NCBI GenBank assembly: GCA_963678675.1
Contig: OY783198.1
Coordinates: 15,038,876-15,102,875, forward strand
Direction: 5' to 3'
From: Xiphydria camelus
Lineage: Eukaryota > Arthropoda > Insecta > Hymenoptera > Xiphydriidae
DNA length: 64,000 nt
Below are positions 22,379-34,169 of this stretch, piece after piece. The notes beneath the pieces were generated by a model. The model was not told the origin of the DNA and did not search any database. It saw only the letters and a list, made by a program, of their open reading frames with translations. The first letter of the stretch is position 1, and every line of letters begins with the position of its first letter. The position numbers and the translations under genes are program-made.

Positions 22379-23310
22379 ATTAAGAACTCGATGATACTCA
22401 AGTTCTCTGGATCGCAGCAATCGCGTCGGACGGTGCTCCGAGGAACGGCTATTGTAGCCTTCCTTTCCACGCGTGAGATTGAATCATGATTATAATTTTA
22501 TCTGAGTCAGAGCTTTGGAGAATCAAAATTAATAGATCTCTCTTCTTTTTTTATAAATGAGTCTTTCTCTGCGAGGTAATTTCGCACGACACATTTTAGA
22601 TTATAGTTCTTTTTTAATAGGAGGATAGAAGCTCATAGAAACGTCGGGAAAATTTTGTTTTCTCTCTTCGCTCTTTTACTCAGAAAATCCAAGTTTAAAT
22701 TTAAAATTGACGCACGCGGGTCTCTAATCGCGAGAATCTCAACGGTATCCAATAATATCAACCAAAGAAGTCATCTACCATTGCATTGTCTTCTATAAGT
22801 AACATTTAAATTTATCTAGGTAGACATTATACCTTTCTTCAATTCGCGTGATTGCAGAGTTTTCAGGAGCAGAAGTGATACATCCGTCGTACGATGTAGA
22901 ATATGAAAAAATTTTAGATTTGCATTGATACACTTTTATAAGATACCTCGGCATTAGACATCAAGTCGTACAACGCTCTTTGTATACTTTTTAGATAGGG
23001 TCGCGTATACTTAAAAAAACGATAACATTGTACCGCTCTATGTAATCTCAGAGTAATGTCACCGCGTGATAAATCTTAAGTTGTAGCGATTTAAAAGTTT
23101 ATAGATTTTAGAATATATTTTGTCCGATACGAGATTTGGATCAAATGGTGCAATTTTACGTTGTAATTACTATTATTGTGTGACGACCCTTATAGTTTTT
23201 TGAGACTGAACACATTCTTGTTGGTGAGATATCGAATGTTTGGACGTGTTTTGTACCTGATGCTTTTATCGACGACTCGAAAATAAAAGTTATTGTTACG
23301 AAAATATAAA
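22379..23310 (+). other. Likely 3'UTR of the MTFR1-like gene
   Basis: About 0.9 kb without open frames follows the TAG and ends with an AATAAA signal at 23282-23287. No repeat element is evident inside. Confidence 0.45.
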
Positions 23311-23477
23311 TATATTATTATAGATATCTTTTATTTACCGGGCACGTATTTTCTTTGGATTTCTGATTCTTGGTAATACGTCAATGTCATCATCAGATGA
23401 TGATTAAAAAACTGGTACATCAATCAACTATTTCAAAATTAATAACAATTTACCACAACAATCAGGTTATGATTATG

Positions 23478-23677
23478 NNNNNNNNNNNNNNNNNNNNNNN
23501 NNNNNNNNNNNNNNNNNNNNNNNNNNNNNNNNNNNNNNNNNNNNNNNNNNNNNNNNNNNNNNNNNNNNNNNNNNNNNNNNNNNNNNNNNNNNNNNNNNNN
23601 NNNNNNNNNNNNNNNNNNNNNNNNNNNNNNNNNNNNNNNNNNNNNNNNNNNNNNNNNNNNNNNNNNNNNNNNNNNNN
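23478..23677. other. Assembly gap (200 N)
   Basis: Exactly 200 N bases mark a scaffolding gap. The real size and content are unknown. Confidence 0.99.
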
Positions 23678-23712
23678 AAGTGTCTGGAATTGGCGTACAT
23701 TATATCACCAAT

Positions 23713-23777
23713 GCTTCGATAGCGCAACGGTCAAGTTGCCGGGCTGGAGGTCTCGATGTCGTGGGTTCAAATCTTAT
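23713..23777 (+). repeat. tRNA-derived sequence (pseudo-tRNA or SINE head)
   Basis: An A-box-like TAGCGCAACGG and a B-box-like GGTTCAAATC are spaced as in a tRNA, and a T stem of GTGGG/CTTAT can form with wobble pairs. The anticodon stem does not form a proper 5-bp helix and there is no complete acceptor stem. A T-rich run follows. A functional tRNA is unlikely; a SINE head or tRNA pseudogene fits better. Confidence 0.4.
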
Positions 23778-23959
23778 TGTTTTTCTTTTTTTCTTTATTA
23801 ACTCTTTTTTTCATTTGATTGCAACCACTGCTTGTTATAAAAAGTGGTTTACATTACCGAATAAAATAATAGTTTCAATGTTTTTCATAGTTTTACATTA
23901 TTTTCTTCCTTATTGAGGCGAACCAATATTATTTGTAAGAACAGTTGGAAACATCATTG

Positions 23960-24265
23960 CATTTTTTTACTCCTACATTTCGTCATTGGAATTTTTGGCT
24001 GCCGAAATTTTGTTCATAATTTTGGATGATAATTGTCGAAAAAACATTTGAAGCACACTGTATTTTGACACCATGAGCATTTATTTTGACGAATGGGACT
24101 TTGCCTCACGCACATTTACACTTTAAAAGCGTTATGGAAAAGCAAATTTCATTGTTTCATTCAGTGTTTCAAATGTTTTTTCGACAATTATTATCATCCA
24201 CAATCGTGAGCAAAATCTTCGGCAGCCAAAAATTCCCATAAAGAAATGTAAGAGCAAAAAAAATG
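23960..24265. repeat. Hairpin MITE, ~95-bp arms
   Basis: The arm at 23960-24060 (with TTTTTGGCTGCCGAA) and the arm at 24165-24265 (with TTCGGCAGCCAAAAATTCCC) are inverted repeats around a ~100-bp loop. No coding content. Confidence 0.7.
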
Positions 24266-24960
24266 TCAAATTTCGTAGGAGTTACGTAGCATCGCGACCA
24301 TGAATACCTACGTTTGCATTGACTTGTGCATTCAATTCCATGTTCAGTTGCATAGATTCAACGTTATTATGAATGAATTTGACTAATAAGAATCCGGCTT
24401 TCAGGTATGTAAGACGAAGTCATTCATAGTATTATGTTTTTTACTTTCTCTTGTACTTTTTTCTAAGTAAATATTAATTGATTTTTTGCAATGGTATGTC
24501 CAATAAAACTCCGACATTTATTGCTATTGTTAGGTGAATTATTCGATTTGATTTAAACATTCCTTCTATTTCCTTGAATCACTATTATGGTTATAAAAAA
24601 AAGAAAATCTGCAATTTCTCTTAGTCAATATAAAAAGCAAAAATTTTCCTAAAATTAAAAAAAAAATTTATTCTCTCATTTTTATACTTAACCCTTCGTT
24701 ACTCCCTAGAAACCTACGACCTTAGGTGGTCGTATGATGAGCGCTGAGCCGCCATGCTAAACAGAGCACGCTGTTGCCACATTACCTTACACATTATAAG
24801 TGCGTCGTGACAACACTGTATCTCGAGCGTTTGTCGGAGAGCTACTCGCACTGGGCGGCTCGGCGCCGCTTTTCTGTTCGCTCGGACAAGTAGTCGAGCT
24901 AAGTGATCTAATAAGGAGAGGCTGCGAGTTTCAGAACAGATATTTTTACGTTTTTTTCTC
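24266..24960. other. Unassigned AT-rich sequence
   Basis: No gene or clear repeat is seen. A GC-richer patch at 24700-24930 contains short hairpins such as CCTACGACCTTAGGTGGTCG but no recognisable RNA gene. Confidence 0.4.
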
Positions 24961-25637
24961 CCTTAACAAAACCCCAAAATATTTTTTTCCGAAAACGCCT
25001 TAGAAATAAAAAAAATCACATCAAAGAATTCCATGATTTGTATGTATAAGTTCCGAAAATCTGGTCTGAGGAGTCCTCGCGTGGCTCATCGGGTAGCGTG
25101 CGTGATTCGCACGCGGCGGGCATGCGTTCGAGTCCCAAGTGTCCTTTTTTTTAAACAAAATTATTTTTAACGCAATGTCCTTTGCCAGTATGCAATAAAT
25201 TTTCATAATTAAATGGATTCAATTAAAAACGAAATGAAAAGCAGTGCTATTGCACATTAAAAAAATATTCAATTTTCAATCATTGCTTGTAGCAGAGGGA
25301 AATGATAAGCAATGATTGAAAATTGAATATTTTTTTTTAATGTGCAATTGCATTGCTTTTCATTTCGTTTTTAATTCGATCCATTTAATTATGAACATTT
25401 ATTACATACTGTCAAAGGACATTGCATTAAAAATAATTTTGTTACAAAAAAGAACACCGAGACTCGAACGAGTGCCCCGCCGCGTGCGAGTCACGCACGC
25501 TACCCGATGAGCCACGCGACGGTTCCTGAGATTAGATTTTTGGAACTTATACATACCAATCACACATGGAATTCTTTGATGTAATTTTTTATTTCTAAGG
25601 CGTTTTCGGAAAAAAATACTTTGGGGTTTTGTTAAGG
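24961..25637. repeat. 677-bp palindrome carrying two inverted tRNA-derived modules
   Basis: The outer ends CTTAACAAAACCCCAAA and the reverse complement bracket two diverged arms that meet near 25300. Each arm contains a tRNA-like module, plus strand at about 25074-25140 and minus strand at about 25525-25455. Each has an A-box-like TGGCTCATCGGGTAGCG, a strong anticodon-like stem and a B-box-like GTTCGAGTC, followed by a T-run. The loop reads GTGATTC in one and GTGACTC in the other. The T stems do not pair well, so these are tRNA-derived repeats (SINE-like), not clear tRNA genes. Confidence 0.7.
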
Positions 25638-25725
25638 GCGTCAATCCCTACTGACAGAAAAAAATCGTAAAAATGCCTGTATGACTGTATAGTACGTAGC
25701 GTGCCATTCATTCAGTTTAGGTGCT

Positions 25726-25882
25726 GGGCCCCCTTTCTCGAGTCACTCGCAAGAGAAACGTATACGTTTCTTAACGAGTAGACCAATCAGGACCCCCACT
25801 ATAACGGAATACTTGATCCTGATTGGTCTATTGGCTAAAATGCGTGTACGTAACTTTGCGAGTGACTCGAGAAAGGCCCCCC
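25726..25882. repeat. 157-bp hairpin MITE
   Basis: TTTCTCGAGTCACTCGCAA near the left end pairs with TTGCGAGTGACTCGAGAAA near the right end, with an inner pair AGACCAATCAGGA/TCCTGATTGGTCT. G/C-rich termini differ slightly. No clear TSD. Confidence 0.75.
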
Positions 25883-25966
25883 ACGACGCATGCGCGCTCT
25901 ACCGAAGCGGTGGGAACGGAGCGGACATATATTTCTGTCCTTCGGCCCGTGGTTGTCAAATAAGAA

Positions 25967-25987
25967 CTCTCTCTCTCTCTCTCTCTC
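25967..25987. repeat. (CT)n microsatellite
   Basis: About ten CT dinucleotides in a row. Confidence 0.95.
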
Positions 25988-26639
25988 CCCGAAACTTTAA
26001 TTAAACGTATCTCGAAAAATATAGCCTGTTCGAAAAAGTCACCGAGAACTTTTCTGAATATGATTTTACGAGGACTCGAATGGTGATTTTTACAATTTTG
26101 TAAAATAATGTTCTTGTACAAATTTTTAAATGTAAAAATTTTGAAGAACGATACTGTTAATACAAAATGCTTAAAATAAAAAAAAATTCTCTGAGAATGT
26201 AGATTCAACCTTTCTACGTGAATTGGTATAAAAGAAAGTAACAAATATGCATTTTTCAATTTCTTACGATTTTTTAAAGTCTTCGAATTATTCCAACATC
26301 TTCATCCCCTCATAGCGCTTAGGATATTGCATAAAAATGAAAAAGTCATAGAACTTTTTTACGTATTTTCACCTACTCTACAACTTTTATTTAAACAATT
26401 TTTTCATTTTCTTTAGTCTTCGCGAAATATTTTAAAACAATGGTGTCCGGGGGTGGTTTTTATTGTTTTTCTCGGCTTCCGAGGGGGTGTGAATCTTGGG
26501 ATTTTGGGGGTAGTTTTGAAACACATCCATGTAACTTCAATCTCAAATTCAGCCATGAGACTCAAAATGTTAGGTTCAGAGCTATTTTTACTGGACTATG
26601 AGGTCTAAGTCCAATGGTAATTGAGTGATGCGCTTAACG
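25988..26639. other. Unassigned stretch
   Basis: No gene, tandem repeat or long inverted repeat is evident. Confidence 0.4.
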
Positions 26640-26975
26640 GTCGAGCCAGCCTGACGCTCGTTCTAGGCCGTGAGGGTGTGTCATGCTACCCAAAAACAGT
26701 GAATTGTTTTCCTGGATAGACCAGGCATTAAATTTCCCCGATTGTCACCGACTGCACCCGACACTCCTCTCCTTAGGCCGGCTCGGATTGCTTTTTGATG
26801 GTGTCTATTGGAACAGGCACAACGGGGAACGGTATTTTCGATCTTTCCTTACCGAGATGTCTATTCGCCGAAGACGTGTTGATTATAGTCGGCGAGTTAA
26901 TTTTCATTGACGCCATGAATCGACCCTCTATATTCCGTCGCTCGATGCGCCGGAACATTATCCTTAAGCGTTTGT
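26640..26975 (+). repeat. Fragment similar to the Academ 5' leader region
   Basis: It aligns by eye with 15725-16065 in the same orientation. Shared features are GCTCGTTCT, GTGAATTG, TCCTGGATA, CCGACTGCA-like sequence, TTAGGCCGGCTCG, GATTATAGTCGGCGA and ATTCCGTCGCTCG. No TIR or coding sequence of the transposon is present here, so it is a solo fragment or an independent repeat. Confidence 0.6.
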
Positions 26976-27194
26976 GCACGACTTCTAGGACACCCTGTAT
27001 AGCAATTTTATATTTATGATAATTTTATCAGAAATACCCATGAATTCAGTTACTGTTAAGTTTTAACGAGCAGTGAAGAAATAGAAGTCTGAAATAATTC
27101 AGATATAAGGTAAATGTACTAGTGGCCAGGTAGGTTTTATTAATCGAACATACATACGTATAATAAAAATTATCAAGTGAGGTAAACAAAATCA

Positions 27195-27498
27195 ATTCGA
27201 TGTGTCCTAAAAGAAAGCGCGTCACTCGGCGTAAAACCTTTAAAATACCCGTAACTCAAAATCATTAAATTAATCGATGTATCTTAACACTGCAGTTTGA
27301 AAAGACGTAATTCATGATATTTTAAGTGAACTCATTAGTCTTTCGTCGCCTTGAGCTATAACTTTTTTCACTTGACATCATGAGTTACATCCTTTCAAAC
27401 AGCAGCGATGAAATACTTTGATTCTTTTAGTGATTTTGAGTTACGTTTCTTTTATCCATTACACCGAGTTACGTACTTTCTTTTAGGATACGTCGAAT
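27195..27498. repeat. Hairpin repeat, ~130-bp arms
   Basis: The end ATTCGATGTGTCCTAAAAGA on the left is matched by ...CTTTCTTTTAGGATACGTCGAAT on the right. Inner words such as GTAACTCAAAATCA and TTTGAAAAGACGTAATTCAT are also mirrored. No coding content. Confidence 0.7.
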
Positions 27499-27746
27499 TA
27501 TTGAAGAAAAAAATCAGTAAGTGAATTTGTGGTGTGAACTCGCCGCGCGTCCGCAATTAATAAACTGGTTAAATAATACAGGAAGACACCCCGATGAAGC
27601 TCGGACTATGAACATTTTAGGCACATGAGAAGGACACGATTGAATCCGCACAGCTAGTAAAAGAAAGTGGATGGTAAAAAATATCCGAGTTCTCCCGAAT
27701 TAAACTAGATGCACTATTACGAATATTCTCCCGCACACGTGGCATA

Positions 27747-28115
27747 TACAGGGTGTTCATTTTAAAACTTACCACCCACGTTATCTGCGTAAAGAGACAT
27801 ATTTCTGAAAATCGCCGAGACACGTCAACAAAATTATTGAGGGGGAACATTTTTTATAAAAATTCAACGCCCCCCCCCCCCCTCAACCACCTGACTCGGG
27901 GGCGGTAACTCCAATATTCTTAAATGGAACAGGGGGTCGAGTGATACCTTATTTTAACGTCAAATTTGAAAAGTAGGACGTCAAAATGTACACAAATAGA
28001 AGCCCTTTAAAATGTTCCCCCTCAATAATTTTGTTGACGTGTCTCGGCGATTTTCAGAAATATGTCTCTTTACGCAGATAACGTGGGTGGTAAGTTTTAA
28101 AATGAACACCCTGTA
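27747..28115. mobile_element. 369-bp MITE with ~107-bp TIRs and TA target duplication
   Basis: The TIRs run TACAGGGTGTTCATTTTAAA ... and mirror, nearly identical for ~107 bp, flanked by TA at 27745-27746 and 28116-28117. The ~150-bp centre includes a C12-13 run near 27870. It is non-coding and depends on a transposase elsewhere, most likely Tc1/mariner-like given the TA. The apparent ORFs at 27617-27850 and 28012-28245 read the same TIR from opposite ends. Confidence 0.88.
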
Positions 28116-28592
28116 TATCGATTACACGTTGATCATCTTTTACGGAACTATTAATCCGGCTACATTATTCATATTTACCGTATTTTGTAATGACCGCGAC
28201 TTTCATTTAAGGCCGTATGTATGTTTCGAAATTACTGTATTCTAGGATTTTTATTTATATGAATTGGGAAAGGATACACTATTTCGTTCACCGGCAGTTA
28301 ATTTAGAATATTCCATGAAATGGAATTCCGTCACGCGAGACAAATCGCAAAAAACGTATATTTTATGCACAGTTATTACACATGACAGTTATCACAATTG
28401 TTTACAGCTAAGCATTACGAAAACAGCAAAGAACTTACGGCTTGTTGCTGTTTCCCGTCTCCCTCAAATCCAGTTTTGATGCTCGGAACATTGTAAGCAC
28501 GTGGTTGTCGTACGACTTACGGTCGGAAGTTCCGGCCATTTGTAATATATATATAATAGTAGTCACTTACATGTTCAGTAGGGGGCAGTAAG

Positions 28593-28859
28593 CATATCGC
28601 ACATTTGCTGCAATAGTGTCATAACTCAAAATTAGAATTGTCCTAAGCGACGACTTTCAAAGTTGAATTATTAAATTATACGAGCGTTGACCATTTGCTG
28701 CCAAATTGTGATAATTATCATGAAAATTCTATGATAATTATCATAATCTGGCAGCAAATGGTCAACGCTCGTATAATATAATAATTTAACTTTTACAGTC
28801 GTTGCTAGGGACAATTCTAATTTTGAGTTATGACACTATTGCAGCAAACGTGCGATATG
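28593..28859. repeat. 267-bp hairpin element
   Basis: CATATCGCAC at the left mirrors GTGCGATATG at the right. Long arms (GTGTCATAACTCAAAATTAG, ACGAGCGTTGACCATTTGCT and complements) meet at a TGATAATTATCATGA centre. It lies 37 bp left of the Sola-like insertion. Confidence 0.8.
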
Positions 28860-28895
28860 GCCAATGAGCTCCGTCGTAAGGTAGAATACGTATAT

Positions 28896-29350
28896 GGGAC
28901 ATTCTTTTACAAATCGTACGGATTTGAACCCAAAAAAATTTCCACCTCTCCAAACCTCCTCAAATATCTTTTACGAAGTTCTTATTGTATATTAACAGAC
29001 ACGTATACGAGGTTTTTGTTCAAAAAAAGTTTTTCTCGAAAATATGACCATTGTGAATTTCAGTGCTTCATCCAATTCTGTGTTACATGTAAAATTCATT
29101 ATCTCTGATTCTATTAATGATATCGTTGATTTTTTTTTTCATTTAAAAGGTAGTAATATTAGCTTTCAGTCACGTGAATATTGTACTTCTCCAACTTGAG
29201 TACCTTGGAAATAATAACAATTTAATTGTTTAAATAATATTATCGTAATGTTAACCACAACGAAATCGATTGAAAAAATTACTATCGTATTCGTAATGTT
29301 TTTAGCTACAAAAGCCTTCTTTCAGAAAGATGGGACCGTTACTAGTTTAA
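28896..29350. repeat. Left TIR of the Sola-like element, outer part
   Basis: Inverted match of about 43783-44222, with indels in the region after GGGACATTCTTTTACAAATC. The TIR resumes at 33318-33369 after the Harbinger insertion, where AGAGTGAGAAAATAATTTCA matches the complement at about 43760-43780. Confidence 0.85.
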
Positions 29351-29678
29351 GGGCCGATTTTTCAATGCGCAGTTAAGGATAGATAACTGTCAGTTTAGAT
29401 AAAGCCGACAGTTAAAGCGTTTTTCAAACTGCTGTTTAAGCTTCACTGTCGGTTAAAGTGCCAGTAAATGTAACAGACACTTCGGAGTGTCTGTTTAGAA
29501 CTTTAGCTGTCAGTTAAGCTAAATGTTAGCTGTTACCGTACAGTATAATGTGATTCATAACGTAAAATTATTCTGAGTGAACAAAAGACATCAGGAGACA
29601 TCTGAGAAGAACAGAAGACAGTGGGAACAGAAGACATTATATTCACTTTTTCATGTTTTTTAACTTAATTCTTTGGTA

Positions 29679-31032
29679 ATGGAAGCCTTTGATTTGTTAA
29701 GTGACGACGACGAAGAATTAATTGATTTTGTAGAACATGAAAGAAGGCCCTATACTGTTAGGGAAAGAAGAAATCCGTTTGACGATTATGATGACGTCGA
29801 TTTTTTTGCGAGATTTCGTCTGAAAAAAGAAACCGTTTTCCTAATTTTAGAATAAATAGAAGCCCGAATTGAAACCATAACAGACAGGTAAGTTGTATGT
29901 TTTTATTGATAGGTGTGTATTCATAAAAAGTGGCTTAAATTAACATAAAATAGCAAACTGTATTCGGTGTTATTAAAAATGACTGTTTGCAGGAATCGTT
30001 CTGTGAGCCCGATAAACCAGCTTCTGTTGACACTGAGGTTTTACGCAAGTGGCAGCTTTTATGTGGTTGTAGGAGACCTAATCAATATTAGTAAATCTAC
30101 ATGTTGTAGAATTATTAATAAAGTAACAAGAGCAATTGCATCACTAACATAAGATTATATTAGAATGCCTTCAGGAGAAGAGGAAATAAGGGAAATGAAG
30201 CAGAAATTCTTTAGCAAAGCACGGGTACCAAGAGTAATAGGTTCTTTAGACTGTACACATATTAGACTTACAGGATCAGGTATGCACTGCCAGTACCTAC
30301 AATTATTATGGGATAAAATGATAATAAACAAAATTTTAGGTGGACAACAGCAAGAAGTATTTAGAAATCGCAAAGGCTATTTCTCAGTTAACGTCCAAAC
30401 AGTTTGCTCATCCGATCTAAAGATAATGGATATTGTAGCTCGTTCGCCAGGCTCCACACACGATCAAATAATTTTTGACAATTCTTCCATCAGAACTTGC
30501 TTTTTGAATAATGAATTTGGTAATAGCCTTTTAGTAGCCGATAGTGGCTACGCAAATAGTATGCACATTATAACACCTTTCATAGCACCCGAAAATGATT
30601 TACAACAACTGTATAATGAAGCAGGTTTGTATGATGCATTTTTTAGCTTTAATGATTTGATAAATCTGTCAAAGATCTCTAGTTAGAGAAATTAGTGTTT
30701 AGTCTCCATGTCTCTGCCATTCTTACATTTGACTACATATTACATAGCTTTGATATTTATCAGTTAAAGTGTAATGCATGTACATTTATGCACTTTTAGT
30801 GACACGTACACGAAACCCTGTAGAGCGGCAGTATGGAATATGGAAAAGAAGATTTCCAGTTTTGGCAACAGGACTGCGCTTAAAATTACAGAACACATTG
30901 GCAGTGATTGTGGCTTGTGCGGTGTTGCACAATATTGCTGCTAATCAGGACGAAGAATTACCACCTGATGATACAGAAGTTATTATTGAAAATGCAAATT
31001 TTGAAGAATTCGATGCAGAACCTGCTGTGTAA
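29679..31032 (+). pseudogene. PIF/Harbinger transposase 1, four exons, two in-frame stops
   Basis: Start ATG 29679 (MEAFDLLSDDDEELIDFV). Proposed exons are 29679-29887, 29993-30279, 30340-30624 and 30800-31032, all with GT..AG introns that restore the HARBI1-type reading. There is a DVDFFARFRLKKET N-terminus, LLLTLRFYASGS and a helix-turn-helix-like ISKSTCCRIINKV. The DDE_4 core has D in GSLDCTHIR, D in VADSGYA and E in NPVERQYGIWKRRFP. TAA codons at 29853 and 30150 interrupt an otherwise open ~337-codon frame. Family role: DDE endonuclease that cuts at TWA sites with help from the Myb-like partner. Only the two stops inactivate it. Confidence 0.85.
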
Positions 31033-31254
31033 GGAAATTTTGCAAATGCCAGGGAACTGTTACTGTACGATTATTTTCCGCAGTTAGTACATTAATAAAA
31101 ACCTGAATATTTATATTTCCCAATTTTCCCTTTGTATTTGTAAAATTCAAACTTTTATTTTGCTTCGTATATTTGTTATTACATTTATTAAATACATACT
31201 TTACTTGTAAGAAGCTATTATTTGGCTGATTGTACTCTACGGTGAACGTACCAC

Positions 31255-31383
31255 TCACATATTAATAAGAGAAACTTATATTGCACTACAAAATGAACTT
31301 ATATTGTAAGAAACTTATATTGCACTACAAAATATGAACTTATATTGTAAGAAACTTATATTGCACTACAGAATGTACTTATA
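31255..31383. repeat. Short tandem repeat, ~45-bp unit
   Basis: Copies of AAACTTATATTGCACTACA alternate with GAACTTATATTGTAAG; the array continues at 31594-31620 after the MITE insertion. Confidence 0.8.
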
Positions 31384-31591
31384 CCGTATGTCTGCGGATA
31401 AGCCCCCCTTTTTGAATTTCCGTGACATCTGACTTCGGTAGTGGTTGGGTCGGTGCTCTAGTCATTTATAGTTAAGTTGGCTTCGGGAGAATGCCAACTC
31501 TATCTATAAATGACTAGAGCACCGACCCAACCACTACCAAAGTCAGATGTCACGGAAATTCAAAAAGGGGGGGTTCTCCGCAGACATACGG
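31384..31591. mobile_element. 208-bp hairpin MITE with TA duplication
   Basis: The ends CCGTATGTCTGCGG and CCGCAGACATACGG are flanked by TA (31382-31383, 31592-31593); arms of ~90 bp meet near GGCTTCGGGAGAATGCC. Termini and the subterminal GACTTCGG word are shared with the large palindrome at 183-4059. Confidence 0.9.
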
Positions 31592-31693
31592 TATTGTAAG
31601 GAACTTATATTGTACTACACAGAATTTAACAAAAATAAAATGTCTTGCTTTGAAGATTTCACTAATAAATCTTAACGATCTATACACTAGAAG

Positions 31694-33023
31694 TTATTGA
31701 TCTGCTTTCTTTAATAATTCAATCTTTAGTTGTTCTTTCTCAATTTGGAGATCAAGTATTTTTTGGTGTTTCTTAAATTCTTCTCTTTGTTGCTGTAGTT
31801 TCTCCTCGGCGATTATTTTTTCTATTTCTACCAGTTCCAATTTTTTGGCTGCCAGGATCTCAAATTGTGCACTTGCAGACGATTTGCTTTTTTTCTTCAG
31901 TAAAACGGGTCGCCTCCTCGCTGCCCATGAAACTAAAACAACATACGAGTATTACACACTGCAAATGCACTTCCTATAATGATGATTAGGTATGTCATGG
32001 TTTTGGTTAGCTACCTTTTTTATCCTGGTTTGTATTTTCTCTGTTTTCATCCACTCCTTCAACTACAGATTCCTCTGCAATTACTGGATCTTCTACATAT
32101 GGTGGTAATTTTCGACAGACCGTAAAGCAGGACACTTCGGAGTCTGTAGGAGCTTTGTATTTCCGGTACTCCAGTCAACGTCTACATAGTCTATGACTAC
32201 ATCATTATTTCCTTCAGGACACACTAGTGTATCTGGATCTATACCTTCTATACCTACAAGAAGTTTCCTATCAGATAAAAATCTTATCTTTTAACCTTCC
32301 GGAGCTAACGTTCGGTCTCTCAGACCGACCGCTCCGATATTGACCAAAAATTCCCTAGTTCCCTGGTACCGTAAAAAGTCTTTTTCTAAACACCTTCAAT
32401 CAATCGCAAAATTATTTAAAGTTCTATATTTTTACGATGGCTACTTTTTTGGGGGGGGGGGTTGGTCTGTCAGACCGACGTTAGCTTTTTTGTCTTGACG
32501 CGGCACGTTATCTCAGAAAGATTAAGTACTCAATTACCTCCTACAGCATCTGAGTCAAATTCACTTTGAATTCCTTCAATTCTCAGAGCAATTGTTTCTG
32601 CCAAGATCTTTTCTTCTTCTGTAGTACAAGTTGGAGGGGGCATGTAAGGACCACCCCCTGTTCCTCCTGAATAGGTTTTATGAAAACTAAATCTTTTCTT
32701 CAGTTCTTTCTTGATATAAGTTCGTATTTATTTTTCAGCTGTTTTGCTGAGCGCGGCTACAACAAAGAGAACTAGGTAATAAGCTGTATCCGTTACTACT
32801 TCGTAGCTCATAAAAACATACCGGACCACTTGTTGAAGCAATAAACTGTTCCTCTATTTTTTTCCATGCCTTCTCCTTCTCTTCCCACGTACACGCATCC
32901 GTCTTTTTACATTCAATAACTGTTTTCGCATTATTTGCCAGGCTTACTAGCAATTTTTTTCACTTTCTGTGAAGTTTGATACCGCTTCTTTTTTTGCTGT
33001 GCATTTTCTACGATTTCCTCCAT
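31694..33023 (-). pseudogene. Harbinger-associated Myb/SANT-like DNA-binding protein, broken
   Basis: Read on the minus strand from ATG 33023 (MEEIVENAQQKKKRYQTSQ). A frameshift near 32945 leads into SLANNAKTVIECKKTD and TWEEKEKAWKKIEEQF, the trihelix/Myb-like motif of Harbinger second proteins. Likely exons are 33023-32822, 32756-32538 (SAKQLKNKYELISRKN, then another frameshift), about 32260-32012, and about 31930-31694. The last encodes a coiled coil rich in E/K/Q (EFKKHQKILDLQIEKEQLK). A small repeat at 32304-32485 sits between exons 2 and 3. Role: nuclear import and TIR binding for the transposase. Inactive by frameshifts. Confidence 0.78.
32304..32485. repeat. Small inverted-repeat element in an intron of the Myb-like gene
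   Basis: GCTAACGTTCGGTCTCTCAG at the left mirrors GGTCTGTCAGACCGACGTTAGC-type sequence at the right. It contains a G12-13 run near 32450. Confidence 0.6.
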
Positions 33024-34169
33024 TTTACACACACGCACGACGCGTCGTTTAATTTGTAGGTTAGGATAGAACCATAGCAGCCAGAAAGCCAAATGCAGCC
33101 ATAATACCAGAAAGTCAGCCAATCAAAGCCAAGATTCTTAGTGATCACATTTGCCAACCCACTATTGAATTAATCTGACTGTCAGCTAACTAACTAAAAG
33201 TTACAGTTGACTACAAAAAACACTTCTGCAAATAGCAGGCACTTTGACTGTCGGCTAGCCGTAACTGCTGGTTGCCTAACTGACACTTTTAACTGTCTAT
33301 TGAAAAACCGGCCGTAAGAGTGAGAAAATAATTTCAACTGCGCTTCACGTTGCGCGGGCAACGCGCGACGAGTTGAAACGTGCTGGAGCGTGTATGAATA
33401 TTCAGTCTCGAACTGCTCACGCAGTTCACTTCGGAAAAAGCGTAGTACGGGCACACATCTTCCCTCGCATCTTTCTTTTCAGCCTTTTTATTTCTAAAAG
33501 TGAGTAAGAAAAATCAAGTTAGGGAAATTTACACGAGAGAAAATGTCAGTACCACCACTATCATCGGTATTACAAAAAATTCGAAAGGATAGATGCTTTA
33601 ATCCTTTTGGTTTATCTTCTCATCCGAAAATAAAAAACATCAAAAGTCTCAGGAAAGTACGGAGAGAATATTTATTAGCATTAAATAAGCCTGTAACGGA
33701 AGAGTCTCTTGAGCAAAGAATTTGTGATATGTGCCGTAAAGGTAGGTGTCCATTTGAGAGTTACTCTCGAGAGTTGCTCTCGACAGCTAATCTCAGATGC
33801 TCGTCCATGTGAGAGTACTTTTCTAAATTTTTACTCTCAGTAACTCCACGAGACAGCTTGTTGAGAATAAATAGCAGAAGTGCTCTCAAAACCGTGTCCA
33901 CAGCAAGTGCACGAGTTCGATAGAGAAACTCTCACGTGGACGCTTAGCCTTTAAAGTGACACTGTCACATCCGACTACTTCGGTAGTAAATGTAATAAAA
34001 ATTGCGGTAAATTTCTCTGCGATTAAATCGAGCCTTTACGAAAAATTAATACGAGGTAATGACGATTAATGTAGAACCATCGCAACGTACCTGTTTGATT
34101 GCATTTCTGTAAGTTTGCGGAAAAATTGTAGCCATTCTCGGGAAGTAAACGCGAGCAACAACTGAATTC

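Larger units (their letters stand above)
29351..33314. mobile_element. PIF/Harbinger transposon 1 (3.96 kb) in the Sola-like TIR
   Basis: The ends GGGCCGATTTTTCAATGCGC (left) and ...ATTGAAAAACCGGCCG (right) are imperfect TIRs flanked by TAA (29348-29350, 33315-33317), the TWA-type 3-bp duplication of this superfamily. The empty site is visible in the other TIR of the host element (complement of TAATTTAAGAGTGAG). Two convergent genes lie inside: transposase (plus) and Myb/SANT-like protein (minus). Confidence 0.93.

Noticed and set aside
25813..26259. ORFs around the CT microsatellite
   Set aside because: They consist of hairpin and CT-repeat translation with no family features.
27617..28245. 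Pair of 77-aa ORFs starting MFPLNNFVDVSRRFSE
   Set aside because: Both are the same TIR of the 369-bp MITE read from opposite ends.
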